Shown here: positions 8,215 to 17,119 of the stretch, piece by piece
How the letters are laid out: the number at the start of each line of letters is the position of its first letter
Position numbering within the stretch: position 1 is the first letter of the stretch
Source: JBDKLC01 sp040384865
GTDB lineage: Bacteria > Patescibacteriota > Minisyncoccia > Phycocordibacterales > CAIZLB01
Length of the DNA stretch: 64,000 bases
Direction of reading: 5' to 3'
NCBI GenBank assembly: GCA_040384865.1
Contig: JAZKIM010000003.1
Span: 124,001 to 188,000, forward strand
Translations under genes and position numbers: made by a program
The notes under the pieces: generated by a model
What the model was told of the DNA's origin: nothing
Databases searched by the model: none
Seen by the model: the letters and a program-made list of their open reading frames with translations, nothing else

Positions 8215-8823
8215 ATGGGGACAAAAGATCAAAAAAGACTCGAATCAATGAAAGTGGTAAAGGATGAACTCTTTGCCATGACCGGAGCTTTAGCAGATGA
8301 GCGGCGGGCTAATAATGTTCTTCCAGTTATTGGCGAGGGAAGCTGCACCGCAGACATTATGTTTATTGGTGAAGCCCCTGGTAAAAATGAAGCTGCGAAA
8401 GGCCTGCCTTTTTGCGGTGCGTCGGGAAAGTTTCTTGATGTCATGCTTGCATCCATCGGTCTTGAGAGGGCTAAGGTATATATCACCAATGTCGTCAAAG
8501 ACAGACCGACTGATAATCGTGACCCGTACCCTGAAGAAGTCGCGGCTTACGCACCTTTTCTCAACAAGCAAATGGAGATTATTCAACCAAAGGTAATCGC
8601 CACTCTCGGACGTATCTCAATGGCATATGTTATGAAGAATTTTGGTTTGTTGCACGAGGTACAGCCTATCTCGAAGATTCATGGCAAGGTGTTTAAAGCA
8701 AGGGCGCTTTGGGGCAAAGACTTATATATCATCCCTTTATATCACCCTGCTGCTGCTTTATATAACGGAAGTAATAGAGCTAAGCTTCTTGAGGATTTTA
8801 AGGTACTGAGGGCTGTGATATAG
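8215..8823 (+). CDS. Uracil-DNA glycosylase, family 4-like, without iron-sulfur cysteines
   Basis: A 202-residue member of the uracil-DNA glycosylase superfamily, which removes uracil from DNA as the first step of base-excision repair. Motif 1 is GEAPGKNEAAKGLPFCG, then YITNVVKDRP, and the C-terminal catalytic-histidine motif is YHPAAALY. Classical family 4 enzymes bind a 4Fe-4S cluster with an N-terminal CxxC, a cysteine in the VKCRPP motif and one about 15 residues later. Here the N-terminus has no CxxC, VKCRPP reads VKDRPT and the fourth cysteine is absent. The enzyme is therefore predicted to be cluster-free. It is followed immediately by pepF. Confidence 0.85.
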   Translation: MGTKDQKRLESMKVVKDELFAMTGALADERRANNVLPVIGEGSCTADIMFIGEAPGKNEAAKGLPFCGASGKFLDVMLASIGLERAKVYITNVVKDRPTDNRDPYPEEVAAYAPFLNKQMEIIQPKVIATLGRISMAYVMKNFGLLHEVQPISKIHGKVFKARALWGKDLYIIPLYHPAAALYNGSNRAKLLEDFKVLRAVI

Positions 8824-8832
8824 TTGCTGAAT

Positions 8833-10632
8833 ATGAAAAAAACTTCAAGGAAGGCGCAATTGCTGAATGGAATTAAAACCGAATGGGATCTCAGCCTATT
8901 CTACAGTTCCATTACCGATCCTCAGATTGAAAAGGACGTTAGGGTAACAGAGAAGATATACGAAGGTTTTGCAAAGAAATATCAAAAGAACAAGGATTAT
9001 ACAACTGATATACAAAAGCTACTTCCAGCTTTAAAAGATTGGCAGAAATTAATGGAAGTTTCAAGTGGAAAGGCTGTACGATATCTTCATTGTATTACTG
9101 ATCTTGATTCTTCAAATACCAAAGCGGCATCTCTTATGAACGTACTTCTTGATCGACTGACCAAAGCTTCAAACAAAACACTTTTTTTTGAGCTTAATCT
9201 CGGGAAGATAGACCCGAAGCTGCAAAAGGAGATACTTGGACATAAGGATTTCTCTGTATATAAATACTATTTAGAAATTCTTTTCAGGAATGCGCGACAC
9301 AATCTTTCAGAGGCTGAGGAAATGATACTGTCATTGAAGTTTGCTCCAGCACATCGCATGTGGGTCACCGCTCAACAAAAGTTTCTAAGTTCCAAGACCA
9401 TCAAGTTCAAAGGAAGGGAACTCTCATTTGCGGAGGCTATCGATCTTCGTATGAATTTGCCGTTCAAAGACCGTACGGAACTTCACAAAAAACTAATGAC
9501 GCTTTGCAGGGAGGTAAGTTTTTTTGCGGAAGCTGAATTGGTCGCTATTATAAACAACAAAAAGACCTCAGATGAACTTCGCGGTTTTACTTCTCCGGAA
9601 GAAGCAACAATTTTACATTACCAAAACAATAAAAAAAGCGTTGACACATTGGTTAGTACAATAACCAAACACTTTTCAAGCGCTCATAAGTTTTATAAAT
9701 TGAAAGCAAGGTTGATGGGAGTTCCTTACCTTTCAGGTGTTGATGTCTCTGTCAGTATAGGGAAGGCTGAGAAAAAGATTAAATTCGAAGAAGCTGTTGA
9801 CTTGATCCGGTCTTCTTTTTCTAAGGCAGATCAGACTTTTACGGATATTTTCAATTCGATGCTTGCTTTAGGTCAAATCGACGTATATCCAAAGAAAGCT
9901 AAAAGAGGTGGAGCATACTGCGGTTGGGCGCACAAGCAGCCAACTGTCGTATTCATGAATTACGTTGAGAGCATGCGGTCCGTAGAGACATTGGCTCATG
10001 AGATGGGGCATGCAATNNNNNNNNNNAAAAATCAGCCAATCTTCTATGAAGATTGTACTATCTCCGTTGCGGAGGTTGCTAGTACGTTTTTTGAAAATAT
10101 TCTTTTTGATTATGTATTTCCAACTTTGTCTGAGAAGGAAAAAACTACAGCACTCTTTGGAAAGATACAAGATGACATGGGAACTATTTTTAGACAAATT
10201 GCATTTTATAACTACGAAAAAGAAATGCACGCTTTGGTCCGTGAGAAGGGAGGACTTTCAAAGGATGAATTTGCAGTCTTGTATTCGAAACATCTCAAAA
10301 TGTATCTTGGCTCAGCATTTAAGTTGACTGAAGATGATGGTTACGGATATGTATATATTCCTCATTTTAGAGATTTCTTCTATGTATATTCATATGCCTA
10401 CGGACAACTTATTAGCAAAGCAATGTACGAGAAATATAAAAAAGATCCGATGTTTATAGAAAAGGTAAAAAAGTTTCTGTCTGCGGGTGGAAGCATGTCT
10501 CCAGAAGATATCTTTAAATCAATAGGTATTGATACCTCAAAACCAGAATTCTTTGAGGGAGGCTTGAGGAGTATCGATAGCGATATTAAGCTCTTGGAAA
10601 AACTGGCAAAAGAGGCGGGTATGATCAAGTAG
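8833..10632 (+). CDS. pepF: M3 family oligoendopeptidase (PepF-like), interrupted by a scaffold gap
   Basis: A zinc metallopeptidase of about 600 residues that degrades oligopeptides in the cytoplasm. The zinc site HEMGH is directly before the run of N, and the third ligand lies in ISVAEVASTFFE just after it. The tail PHFRDFFYVYSYAYGQ is also typical. I chose ATG 8833 (MKKTSRK). A TTG at 8824 abuts the stop of the glycosylase gene and is less likely. Family members have about seven residues between GHA and KNQP, but only four codons fit here, so the real gap is probably nearer 19 bases than 10. Confidence 0.92.
   Translation: MKKTSRKAQLLNGIKTEWDLSLFYSSITDPQIEKDVRVTEKIYEGFAKKYQKNKDYTTDIQKLLPALKDWQKLMEVSSGKAVRYLHCITDLDSSNTKAASLMNVLLDRLTKASNKTLFFELNLGKIDPKLQKEILGHKDFSVYKYYLEILFRNARHNLSEAEEMILSLKFAPAHRMWVTAQQKFLSSKTIKFKGRELSFAEAIDLRMNLPFKDRTELHKKLMTLCREVSFFAEAELVAIINNKKTSDELRGFTSPEEATILHYQNNKKSVDTLVSTITKHFSSAHKFYKLKARLMGVPYLSGVDVSVSIGKAEKKIKFEEAVDLIRSSFSKADQTFTDIFNSMLALGQIDVYPKKAKRGGAYCGWAHKQPTVVFMNYVESMRSVETLAHEMGHAXXXXKNQPIFYEDCTISVAEVASTFFENILFDYVFPTLSEKEKTTALFGKIQDDMGTIFRQIAFYNYEKEMHALVREKGGLSKDEFAVLYSKHLKMYLGSAFKLTEDDGYGYVYIPHFRDFFYVYSYAYGQLISKAMYEKYKKDPMFIEKVKKFLSAGGSMSPEDIFKSIGIDTSKPEFFEGGLRSIDSDIKLLEKLAKEAGMIK
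10017..10026. other. Scaffold gap (10 N) inside pepF
   Basis: Ten N directly after the HEMGH zinc motif. The frame is the same on both sides. Three missing residues (about nine bases) beyond the placeholder are expected from the family pattern. Confidence 0.95.
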
Positions 10633-10739
10633 GTTTTAAATTACCTACCCTGTTCTTAATGGTGAATTAATTTAGCTCGACTATCATTGAACGCTAGATG
10701 GATTTAAGCGAATAGTCTTATTAATTAACCTATTTTTAT

Positions 10740-11267
10740 ATGAGTAGAGAAATGTCATCATCAAAAACTGAATTGCATTTGCCGGCTCGACATGCAGAGC
10801 CGAAACATACCCAAAATGGTCGGGCAAAAAAAGGCGCAGCAATATGTAGAAGTTGTATGCATATTTTTTATCAAAAACAATGGGTGCATCCGAAATTTGC
10901 ATCACACAAGGTGTTGGAGGAGGCGAATAAGTCCAAACACGTGATGCTTTGCCCGGCATGCCTCATGTCGGAACAGCATTTATATGAAGGAGAAGTACTT
11001 ATTCATCAAGTACCTGAACATTACGAAAAGGAGCTGGTTAATCTCATTAATGCATATGGACGTCGAGCTGTTGTGCAGGATTCCCAGCACCGGGTTATTG
11101 CTGTAGAAAAGAAAGGTTTGAGTTATAGAGTGACCACAACCGAAAATCAACTTGCAGCGAAATTAGCAAAAAAGATAAAGGAAGTTTTTAAAGGCATTTC
11201 TGATTTAAGGATATTACATTCAAAGGCACCCTATGCGGTTGAAAGAGCTGTGTTGATATTTGCTTAA
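10740..11267 (+). CDS. Conserved zinc-ribbon protein (BCAM0308/NMD3-like)
   Basis: A 175-residue protein. It has a treble-clef or zinc-ribbon-like set of cysteines (CRSC near residue 36 and CPAC near 73), then an alpha/beta part with HQVPEHYEKELVNLINAYGRRAVVQDSQHRVIAV. This resembles a small family I recall as BCAM0308, distantly related to the N-terminus of the ribosome export factor NMD3. RNA or ribosome binding is therefore possible but unproven. It stands alone between pepF and alaS, about 100 bases from each. Confidence 0.6.
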   Translation: MSREMSSSKTELHLPARHAEPKHTQNGRAKKGAAICRSCMHIFYQKQWVHPKFASHKVLEEANKSKHVMLCPACLMSEQHLYEGEVLIHQVPEHYEKELVNLINAYGRRAVVQDSQHRVIAVEKKGLSYRVTTTENQLAAKLAKKIKEVFKGISDLRILHSKAPYAVERAVLIFA

Positions 11268-11299
11268 GAATAGGCTGAAAAAACTCGGTGAGGGGCTCC

Positions 11300-11328
11300 T
11301 TCAAAAAAGGCGTGATTAATGCTATGAT
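11300..11328 (+). promoter_or_regulatory. Promoter of alaS
   Basis: TTCAAA at 11300-11305, 17 bases, then TATGAT at 11323-11328 preceded by TGC (extended -10). The predicted start near 11335 leaves one or two bases before ATG 11337. Confidence 0.6.
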
Positions 11329-11336
11329 TTGTTCTC

Positions 11337-13151
11337 ATGAAATCATCGGAAATCCGTCAGCGATTCCTTAGCTTCTTCGAAAAACGGGGTCATGTTATTA
11401 TCCCGTCCGCCTCCTTGGTACCTGAAAACGATCCATCCGTGCTTTTTAATACGGCAGGTATGCAGCCATTGGTTCCATACCTACTTGGTGAAAAGCACCC
11501 TCAAGGTACTCGTTTGGCCAACTTCCAAAAGTGCGTTCGAACCGTAGATATCGATGATATTGGTGATAATACACACGCTACTTTTTTTGAAATGATGGGT
11601 AATTGGTCACTTGGTGATTACTTCAAAAAAGAAGCTATTGAATGGAGCTATCAACTCTTAACCGACAAAGAGGAGGGTTTTGGGCTTGATCCTGCGCGAC
11701 TTTACGTTACCTGCTATATCGGTGATGAAACCGCCCCACGAGACGACGAAACAGCTAATATTTGGAAATCTATTTTTGAAAAGAATGGTGTAACCGGCGA
11801 ACGGATATATTTTCTTGGTGCCGATGCTAATTGGTGGCCAGCTGTAAAGAAGGGCAACGATAGCTGGAGTGGACCTACTGGTCCCTGCACTGAAATGTTT
11901 TATGACGTTACAGGTACCTTAAATACTGGATTGACGAAGGAAGAATATTTGAAAGCAGACGAAGAACAAAAAATTGTTGAGATTTGGAATGACGTTTTTA
12001 TGGAATATCAGAAACAGGATGGCAAGATTGTTGGTAAGTTAACTAATAAGAATGTTGATACAGGATCAGGTTTCGAGCGAATGGTTATGGTGCTCCAGAA
12101 GAAGGATAATATTTATGACACCGATCTTTTTGAAGCAGTAATGGGTAAAATGGATGAATTTATTGATGAAAAAAGTATTTTAAAGGCAAAACGGATTATT
12201 GCTGATCATGTTCGTGCGGCGGTTATGCTCATTTCAGACGGGGTTTTGCCTTCAAATACAGATCAAGGCTATGTACTTCGTCGATTAATTCGACGTGCGG
12301 TGCGTTATGCTGACAAACTTGGTATGAAGCACGGCTCTTTGTTCTGGCTCGCCGAGGTTTCCGCTGATTCGTACAAGGATGTATACAAAAATGTGGCACA
12401 GCAAAAGGAAACCATCAAAATTACGATTGATAAGGAGGAACAGAAATTTCGAAACACTTTAAAGCAAGGTATCAAGGAGTTTGAAAAAGCTCTTGAACGA
12501 GGAGAAGGGAAGGTTATAACAGGTAAAGATGCCTTTATTCTGTTTTCAACATATGGCTTCCCTGTAGAAATGACTGCAGAAATGTGCAAGGAGCACGGGG
12601 TTACGCTCGATCAGACTGAATTTGATATTGAAATGAAGAAACACCAGGATGCTTCACGTTTAGGTGCCGAACAAAAGTTTAAAGGCGGTCTTGGTGATAC
12701 GAGTGAACAGTCGGTCAAATACCATACAGCCACGCACCTCTTACACCAAGCCCTTCGAGAAGTACTTGGTGAACATGTATCGCAAAAAGGAAGCAATATT
12801 ACTTCGGAACGAGTCCGTTTTGATTTTTCACATACAGCAAAAATGAGTGACGAGGAAAAAAAGAAAGTCGAAGATTTGGTAAATGAAAAAATTGCTGCAG
12901 CGCTGCCGGTACAAGTGATCAGTCTGTCTAAGGAAGAAGCAGAAAAGACAGGTGCGTTACATTTTTTCGGCGAAAAGTACGGAGATACAGTTACCGTGTA
13001 TTATATTGGCGATACCATAGAGCAGGCATTCTCAAAGGAATTTTGTGGCGGGCCTCATGTGAAAAATACATCAGAACTCGGGCACTTTAAAATCCAGAAA
13101 GAAGAAGCTGTGGCACAAGGAGTTCGCCGCATCAAGGCTGTCCTCGAATAA
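11337..13151 (+). CDS. alaS: Alanine--tRNA ligase, short form without C-terminal domain
   Basis: Charges tRNA-Ala. The catalytic domain (FLSFFEKRGH, NTAGMQPLVPYLLG, TFFEMMGNWSLGDYFK) is complete. The editing domain is present with its metal ligands HTATHLLHQ and CGGPH. The protein stops at 604 residues, just after the editing domain (GVRRIKAVLE). The usual ~875-residue enzyme continues with an oligomerisation region and the DHHA1/C-Ala domain, both missing here. The stop codon is followed by a promoter for the next gene, so this is a genuine short form, as seen in other reduced bacteria, and not a frameshift. Confidence 0.96.
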   Translation: MKSSEIRQRFLSFFEKRGHVIIPSASLVPENDPSVLFNTAGMQPLVPYLLGEKHPQGTRLANFQKCVRTVDIDDIGDNTHATFFEMMGNWSLGDYFKKEAIEWSYQLLTDKEEGFGLDPARLYVTCYIGDETAPRDDETANIWKSIFEKNGVTGERIYFLGADANWWPAVKKGNDSWSGPTGPCTEMFYDVTGTLNTGLTKEEYLKADEEQKIVEIWNDVFMEYQKQDGKIVGKLTNKNVDTGSGFERMVMVLQKKDNIYDTDLFEAVMGKMDEFIDEKSILKAKRIIADHVRAAVMLISDGVLPSNTDQGYVLRRLIRRAVRYADKLGMKHGSLFWLAEVSADSYKDVYKNVAQQKETIKITIDKEEQKFRNTLKQGIKEFEKALERGEGKVITGKDAFILFSTYGFPVEMTAEMCKEHGVTLDQTEFDIEMKKHQDASRLGAEQKFKGGLGDTSEQSVKYHTATHLLHQALREVLGEHVSQKGSNITSERVRFDFSHTAKMSDEEKKKVEDLVNEKIAAALPVQVISLSKEEAEKTGALHFFGEKYGDTVTVYYIGDTIEQAFSKEFCGGPHVKNTSELGHFKIQKEEAVAQGVRRIKAVLE

Positions 13152-13156
13152 CTTCC

Positions 13157-13185
13157 GTGACGATAAAATTTTAATGCGTTACAAT
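13157..13185 (+). promoter_or_regulatory. Promoter of the PilM/FtsA-like gene
   Basis: GTGACG at 13157-13162 (the same -35 variant as at 3331), 17 bases, TACAAT at 13180-13185. The predicted start of about 13192 is one base from ATG 13193, which is leaderless. Confidence 0.65.
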
Positions 13186-13192
13186 AAGATGT

Positions 13193-14356
13193 ATGAGCAA
13201 GCACGCATCTCTCATTTGTTATGTAGGCAACGGTGTAGTGAAAGCCGCTGTTGTGATCAATGAAAAAAACAAAGTTCCAACCATCGTTACCACGAGGCTT
13301 CGTGAATTGCCATATCATGAATTCATTGACCGTGATCATCTTGAATCAAGGATCATGAGCGAGTATATCTCTCTCATAAAAGATATAAAGTTAAAAGATT
13401 TGACTTCTGCCGCGTGTGCGGGAATCAAGCTCTCTGATGCTTGCGTTATTCTCTCCTCACCTTGGTATGTATCAGAAACAAAAATTGTAAAGATACATCA
13501 CGACAAACCTTTTGTGATTACTGAAAAGATCCTAGATGACGCTATTGCCGCCACTGCCGGTGACTACATGCAAAAACAAAAACAGGGGATTTCAATTCTT
13601 GAGAGAAACGTCATTCGTTATTTACTAAACGGATATCCAACAGCATCGCCTTTAAAGAAGACCGCTCAGCATGTGGAAATTTCGGTGTTTTTAAGTTTCT
13701 GCAGAAGTAAGACCGTAGACAAGATCAAGCAAACTATTTTGTCACATTTAGGGGTGCACGAAACTAATATTCATTCGCAATCACTTGCCGCTTTTACTGC
13801 TATAAAAGAAACATGGAAGGATATACCGAACTATGTACTCACTGATATCAGTTCACAATTGACCGAGTTGATGATTGTACGTGAGAATAGCCTCGCTGAA
13901 GCGGCCTCGTTTCCGCTGGGTAAGCAATTTGTAATTAGTGAATTGGGTAAAAGATTAAACACTAACGGTGAGGTATCCAGCTCATTACTTCGATTGTACA
14001 AAGACAATACAATTGATCAATCGCTCAAAACAAAAGTAGATGAGGCCATTGTTTCTATTAGGCAGGAATGGCTCCGTCCGTTTACTAAAGCGCTTGGTGA
14101 AATGTCAGCAGGTTCTTCATTGCCGAGTAGATTCATTCTTTTTTCGCCTAAAGATACGGAATGGCTCTTCGCAGGCTTCATTAAAAGCGAAGAGTATCAG
14201 CAATTCACCTTTTCGGAAGGGAAGTTTGAAGTATATGAAGCTAAGGTTGAAGATTTTGAACATTCATACAACATAGCGGAAAATGTACCGCGAGATATTT
14301 CATTGGCTGTGGGGACTATTTTCCTGCATAAAAAAATAGAAGGTATAATATATTAA
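13193..14356 (+). CDS. Actin-fold (PilM/FtsA-like) protein
   Basis: A 387-residue protein with the layout of an SHS2/actin-like ATPase. It has an N-terminal strand with a glycine turn (YVGNGVVKAAVV), a central DISSQLTELMIV phosphate-loop-like segment and a C-terminal helical part. No membrane helix is seen. In type IV pilus machines PilM of this fold lies in the cytoplasm and recruits PilN at the membrane. The next gene, only two bases away, encodes an anchored envelope protein and could be its partner. Sequence similarity to true PilM is weak, so the assignment is to the fold only. Confidence 0.6.
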   Translation: MSKHASLICYVGNGVVKAAVVINEKNKVPTIVTTRLRELPYHEFIDRDHLESRIMSEYISLIKDIKLKDLTSAACAGIKLSDACVILSSPWYVSETKIVKIHHDKPFVITEKILDDAIAATAGDYMQKQKQGISILERNVIRYLLNGYPTASPLKKTAQHVEISVFLSFCRSKTVDKIKQTILSHLGVHETNIHSQSLAAFTAIKETWKDIPNYVLTDISSQLTELMIVRENSLAEAASFPLGKQFVISELGKRLNTNGEVSSSLLRLYKDNTIDQSLKTKVDEAIVSIRQEWLRPFTKALGEMSAGSSLPSRFILFSPKDTEWLFAGFIKSEEYQQFTFSEGKFEVYEAKVEDFEHSYNIAENVPRDISLAVGTIFLHKKIEGIIY

Positions 14357-14358
14357 AT

Positions 14359-15684
14359 ATGGACGAAAAAAATCAAAATAAAAATACAGAAAAGCGATCC
14401 ATCAGAAATATTCCACTTACAAAAAAACAAACAAAAGAGTTAGAGAAAATTGAAGAAGAAATGGCCGAGGGTGTATTACCTCCGCCGCCGCTCATGACGC
14501 CTCCACCACGACCGATCAGTAGACAAGCTGTCGCAAAAAAAGCACAAAAAAGTATGGAGGAAGAAATAGAGATTGAAAAAAAGTCATCTCGCCGCGGTAA
14601 TTTATTTTGGTGGGCAGTTGCTGCTGTTTGTCTCCTCCTCATTTACGGTATTGCTCACTACTTCAGACATGCAACGGTGACGATAGTTCGAGCGGAAGAA
14701 ACTGTAGTGCTTTCGGATAATAATTTTGGTCTCGCGATGGCTTCAAGTAGTATTCAAATACCTGCTGGAGTTATTACATATCAAAAATCAATTTTTAATA
14801 TCAGCACGTCAACATCTATTTCCGCAACAGGTGAACAAAGAGTAGAGAAGAAGGCTGTAGGAAAAATAGTGGTATATAACGATTCAACAACATCTCAGCT
14901 GTTAATTGCCACCACCCGCTTCCAATCTACCGACGGTCTCATTTTTAGATTAAATAAGAACGTCACCATTCCAGCAAAAAAGAACCTTACTGTAGACGTA
15001 ACAGCAGATCAAGCGGGTGAAAAATATAATATTGGTCCAAGAACATTCAGCTTGCCAGCGCTTGCAGGAACAGCAAAAGCTAAAACAGTCTACGGTAAAT
15101 CATCTGTTTCAATGGCTGGTGGTTTAATCAGTAATGTTCCTAAAGCTTCAAGTGGCGACCTTTCAACTGCAAAAGCCCTATTGCAAAACAATCTCAGAGA
15201 AGAAGCGGTAAGAAGAGCGTTGAGTGAAGTGCCAGAAGGATACATTTTTGTTGAAGGTGCTTTGGTTGTAACCTTTGATGATATTGTTCAGAGTTATACA
15301 GCGGTTTCTAAATCTGCTACTTTGTCGCAATCTGCCTCCGTCGGTGTTTATTACCTCGATAAGCACAGCTTTGGTGTCGCCGTTGCATCTCAGGGATCTC
15401 TCCTTGCTCTTTCAACTGTAGATGTCGCTGCTGACACAGTTTCCCTAGTAGCTACAATTCCAGCAGTTAAAACTGCAGACAAAATGATATTAACCGGAAC
15501 CTCAACAGTAAAAGTAATTTTTGCTCCTGAGGAAATAGCTGGGAAACTGGCTGGATTGTCTAGAAACGAGGCACTTGCGGCCATAAAGGCCTTACCAGGG
15601 GTAGAGATTGTACAAATCTCTCTCAAGCCTTGGTGGGAGCATAGGTTACCCTCAAAAGAGGCAATAGCGGTAGAAATTGAGTAA
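14359..15684 (+). CDS. Single-pass envelope protein with baseplate-J/VanW-like extracellular region
   Basis: A 441-residue protein with a charged, proline-rich cytoplasmic tail (residues 1-80, with a PPPP stretch), one transmembrane helix at about 82-98 and a large extracytoplasmic part. The stretch KIVVYNDSTTSQLLIATTRF followed by GLIFRLNKNVTIPA is characteristic of Patescibacteria proteins annotated as baseplate J/gp47-like. The function is unknown; it may be a structural element of an envelope-spanning or pilus complex with the upstream actin-like protein. A TATAAT at 14344-14349 could give a second, leaderless transcript. Confidence 0.6.
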   Translation: MDEKNQNKNTEKRSIRNIPLTKKQTKELEKIEEEMAEGVLPPPPLMTPPPRPISRQAVAKKAQKSMEEEIEIEKKSSRRGNLFWWAVAAVCLLLIYGIAHYFRHATVTIVRAEETVVLSDNNFGLAMASSSIQIPAGVITYQKSIFNISTSTSISATGEQRVEKKAVGKIVVYNDSTTSQLLIATTRFQSTDGLIFRLNKNVTIPAKKNLTVDVTADQAGEKYNIGPRTFSLPALAGTAKAKTVYGKSSVSMAGGLISNVPKASSGDLSTAKALLQNNLREEAVRRALSEVPEGYIFVEGALVVTFDDIVQSYTAVSKSATLSQSASVGVYYLDKHSFGVAVASQGSLLALSTVDVAADTVSLVATIPAVKTADKMILTGTSTVKVIFAPEEIAGKLAGLSRNEALAAIKALPGVEIVQISLKPWWEHRLPSKEAIAVEIE

Positions 15685-15714
15685 TTGACAGTAGAGAGTC
15701 ATTTCTGTTATTAT
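15685..15714 (+). promoter_or_regulatory. Promoter of infA
   Basis: Consensus TTGACA at 15685-15690, 18 bases, TATTAT at 15709-15714 preceded by TGT. The predicted leader is about 15 bases, longer than at the leaderless genes. Confidence 0.75.
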
Positions 15715-15735
15715 TCACTGCCTTACTGACCACTA

Positions 15736-15966
15736 ATGGACACACCAAAAAACGATAAACCTGTAAAAGACTCCGTAAATGGAGTTGTCACTGAAGCACT
15801 TCCGAACACGTTGTTCCGGGTGCGATTAGATGGGCAGGAAAACGAAATTTTGGCCTTTCTAGGTGGTAAAATGAGGCTCAATAGGATTCGCGTCGTCATT
15901 GGCGACAAGGTCATCGTTGAGCTTGATAAATATGGGGGCAAAGGTAGAATCACAAGACGCTTTTAG
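15736..15966 (+). CDS. infA: Translation initiation factor IF-1
   Basis: A 76-residue OB-fold protein that binds the A site of the 30S subunit during initiation. Hallmarks are GVVTEALPNTLFRVRLDGQ, the IF-1 RNA-binding strand, and the C-terminal KGRITRRF. It has its own consensus promoter and leads the translation gene cluster. Confidence 0.97.
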   Translation: MDTPKNDKPVKDSVNGVVTEALPNTLFRVRLDGQENEILAFLGGKMRLNRIRVVIGDKVIVELDKYGGKGRITRRF

Positions 15967-16052
15967 AGGCATTGCAGAGGCTAGCTCGAGACTACTTTTA
16001 GGCATTAAGTCTTTAGTTTACCCCTGTGTATTTTCGTGACTTTACTTTTGAA

Positions 16053-16086
16053 TAAGGGTGTAGTACACTAGCCCTTACGACTTTTT
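16053..16086 (+). promoter_or_regulatory. Hairpin between infA and rpmJ (attenuator or terminator)
   Basis: TAAGGG at 16053-16058 pairs with CCCTTA at 16072-16077. A smaller inner palindrome (GTGTA/TACAC) sits between them, and CGACTTTTT follows. The hairpin plus T-run resembles an intrinsic terminator placed before the ribosomal protein operon. It could act as an attenuator or end the infA transcript. Confidence 0.45.
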
Positions 16087-16120
16087 AAGTATTAAATTTA
16101 GATTAAAAACAAGCCAAATT

Positions 16121-16237
16121 ATGCGAGTCAAAGCTTCAGTCAAGAAAATATGCGCACAGTGCAAAATCGTCCGACGAAAGGGCTATGTGTATGTTACTTG
16201 CAAGTCGAACACTCGACATAAACAGCGCCAGGGTTAA
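16121..16237 (+). CDS. rpmJ: 50S ribosomal protein bL36
   Basis: Only 38 residues, starting MRVKASVKKICAQCKIVRRK and ending HKQRQG, the full family pattern. The zinc ligands C11, C14, C27 and H33 are all present, so this is the zinc-binding form. It sits in the conserved infA-rpmJ-rpsM order. Confidence 0.97.
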   Translation: MRVKASVKKICAQCKIVRRKGYVYVTCKSNTRHKQRQG

Positions 16238-16265
16238 TCTAAATAAATAAAAATAATTTTCACCA

Positions 16266-16643
16266 ATGCGTATCTTAGGTATAACAATTCCAGACAACAA
16301 ACGAATCGAAATGGGTCTTACTGCTCTTTACGGTATTGGACGAGCTCGAGCTCATACCATTCTTGATGCTGCTGGTATTGAATACGGACGACAGGCAAAG
16401 GATTTTTCAGCAGACGAAGAAGCAAAGCTTCGAGTGATTGTAGAAGCCTATAAGCTTGAGGCTGATCTCAAGCGAGAAGTGGGTGGAAACATTAAGCGTT
16501 TAAAGGATATTAAGTCATACCGAGGTATGAGACACGCTCGAAAGCTTCCATCTCGTGGACAACGGACAAAGACCAACGCTCGAACACTTAAGGGTGTGAA
16601 GAAGACTATGGGTTCTGGCCGAAAGAAGGAATCGAAAACATAA
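16266..16643 (+). CDS. rpsM: 30S ribosomal protein uS13
   Basis: A 125-residue head protein of the small subunit that contacts the 50S subunit and P-site tRNA. Family motifs are RILGITIPDNKRIEMGLTAL, YGIGRARA, and the basic tail with RGMRHARKLPSRGQRTKTNA. Arginine is written mostly as CGA. It is preceded by an AT-rich spacer without a Shine-Dalgarno site. Confidence 0.98.
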   Translation: MRILGITIPDNKRIEMGLTALYGIGRARAHTILDAAGIEYGRQAKDFSADEEAKLRVIVEAYKLEADLKREVGGNIKRLKDIKSYRGMRHARKLPSRGQRTKTNARTLKGVKKTMGSGRKKESKT

Positions 16644-16667
16644 TAATTAATAAATTACGAACGACCA

Positions 16668-17093
16668 ATGGGTAAGAAACGAATTGTAAAGAACAGCGGC
16701 GGGGAAGAAGGTGCTCCAAAGACACCAGCGGCTTCATCTAAAAAGAAAATGGACACTGCTGTTTTGCAGGTTCAATCTACTTATAACAACACAAAGCTTA
16801 TCCTTACAGACATGAAGGGTAATGCTGTCGCCTGGTCTTCATCAGGATCTCTCGGATTTAAAGGTGCAAAGAAAGGTACTCCATTTGCAGCCGCAAAAGT
16901 AGGAGAGATTCTCGCTGACAAAGCCATCGCCATGGGAGTAAAGGAGATTAGCGTAATAGTAAAAGGTGTCGGATCAGGACGAGAGTCTTCGATCCGATCT
17001 TTTGTTACTAAGGGAATCGGCCTTATTTCAGTAAGCGATCGGACGCCAGCTCCTCACAACGGAGTAAAGGCTAAAAAGCCTCGTCGAGTATAA
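16668..17093 (+). CDS. rpsK: 30S ribosomal protein uS11
   Basis: A 141-residue platform protein that binds 16S rRNA near the 3' end. Motifs are VQSTYNNTKLILTDMKGNAV, GFKGAKKGTPFAA, VKGVGSGRESSIRS and the C-terminal DRTPAPHNGVKAKKPRRV. The lysine-rich N-terminal extension is longer than in E. coli. It is co-transcribed with rpsM and rpsD. Confidence 0.98.
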   Translation: MGKKRIVKNSGGEEGAPKTPAASSKKKMDTAVLQVQSTYNNTKLILTDMKGNAVAWSSSGSLGFKGAKKGTPFAAAKVGEILADKAIAMGVKEISVIVKGVGSGRESSIRSFVTKGIGLISVSDRTPAPHNGVKAKKPRRV

Positions 17094-17119
17094 CAATTTA
17101 ATAACCATATAAACGTATT

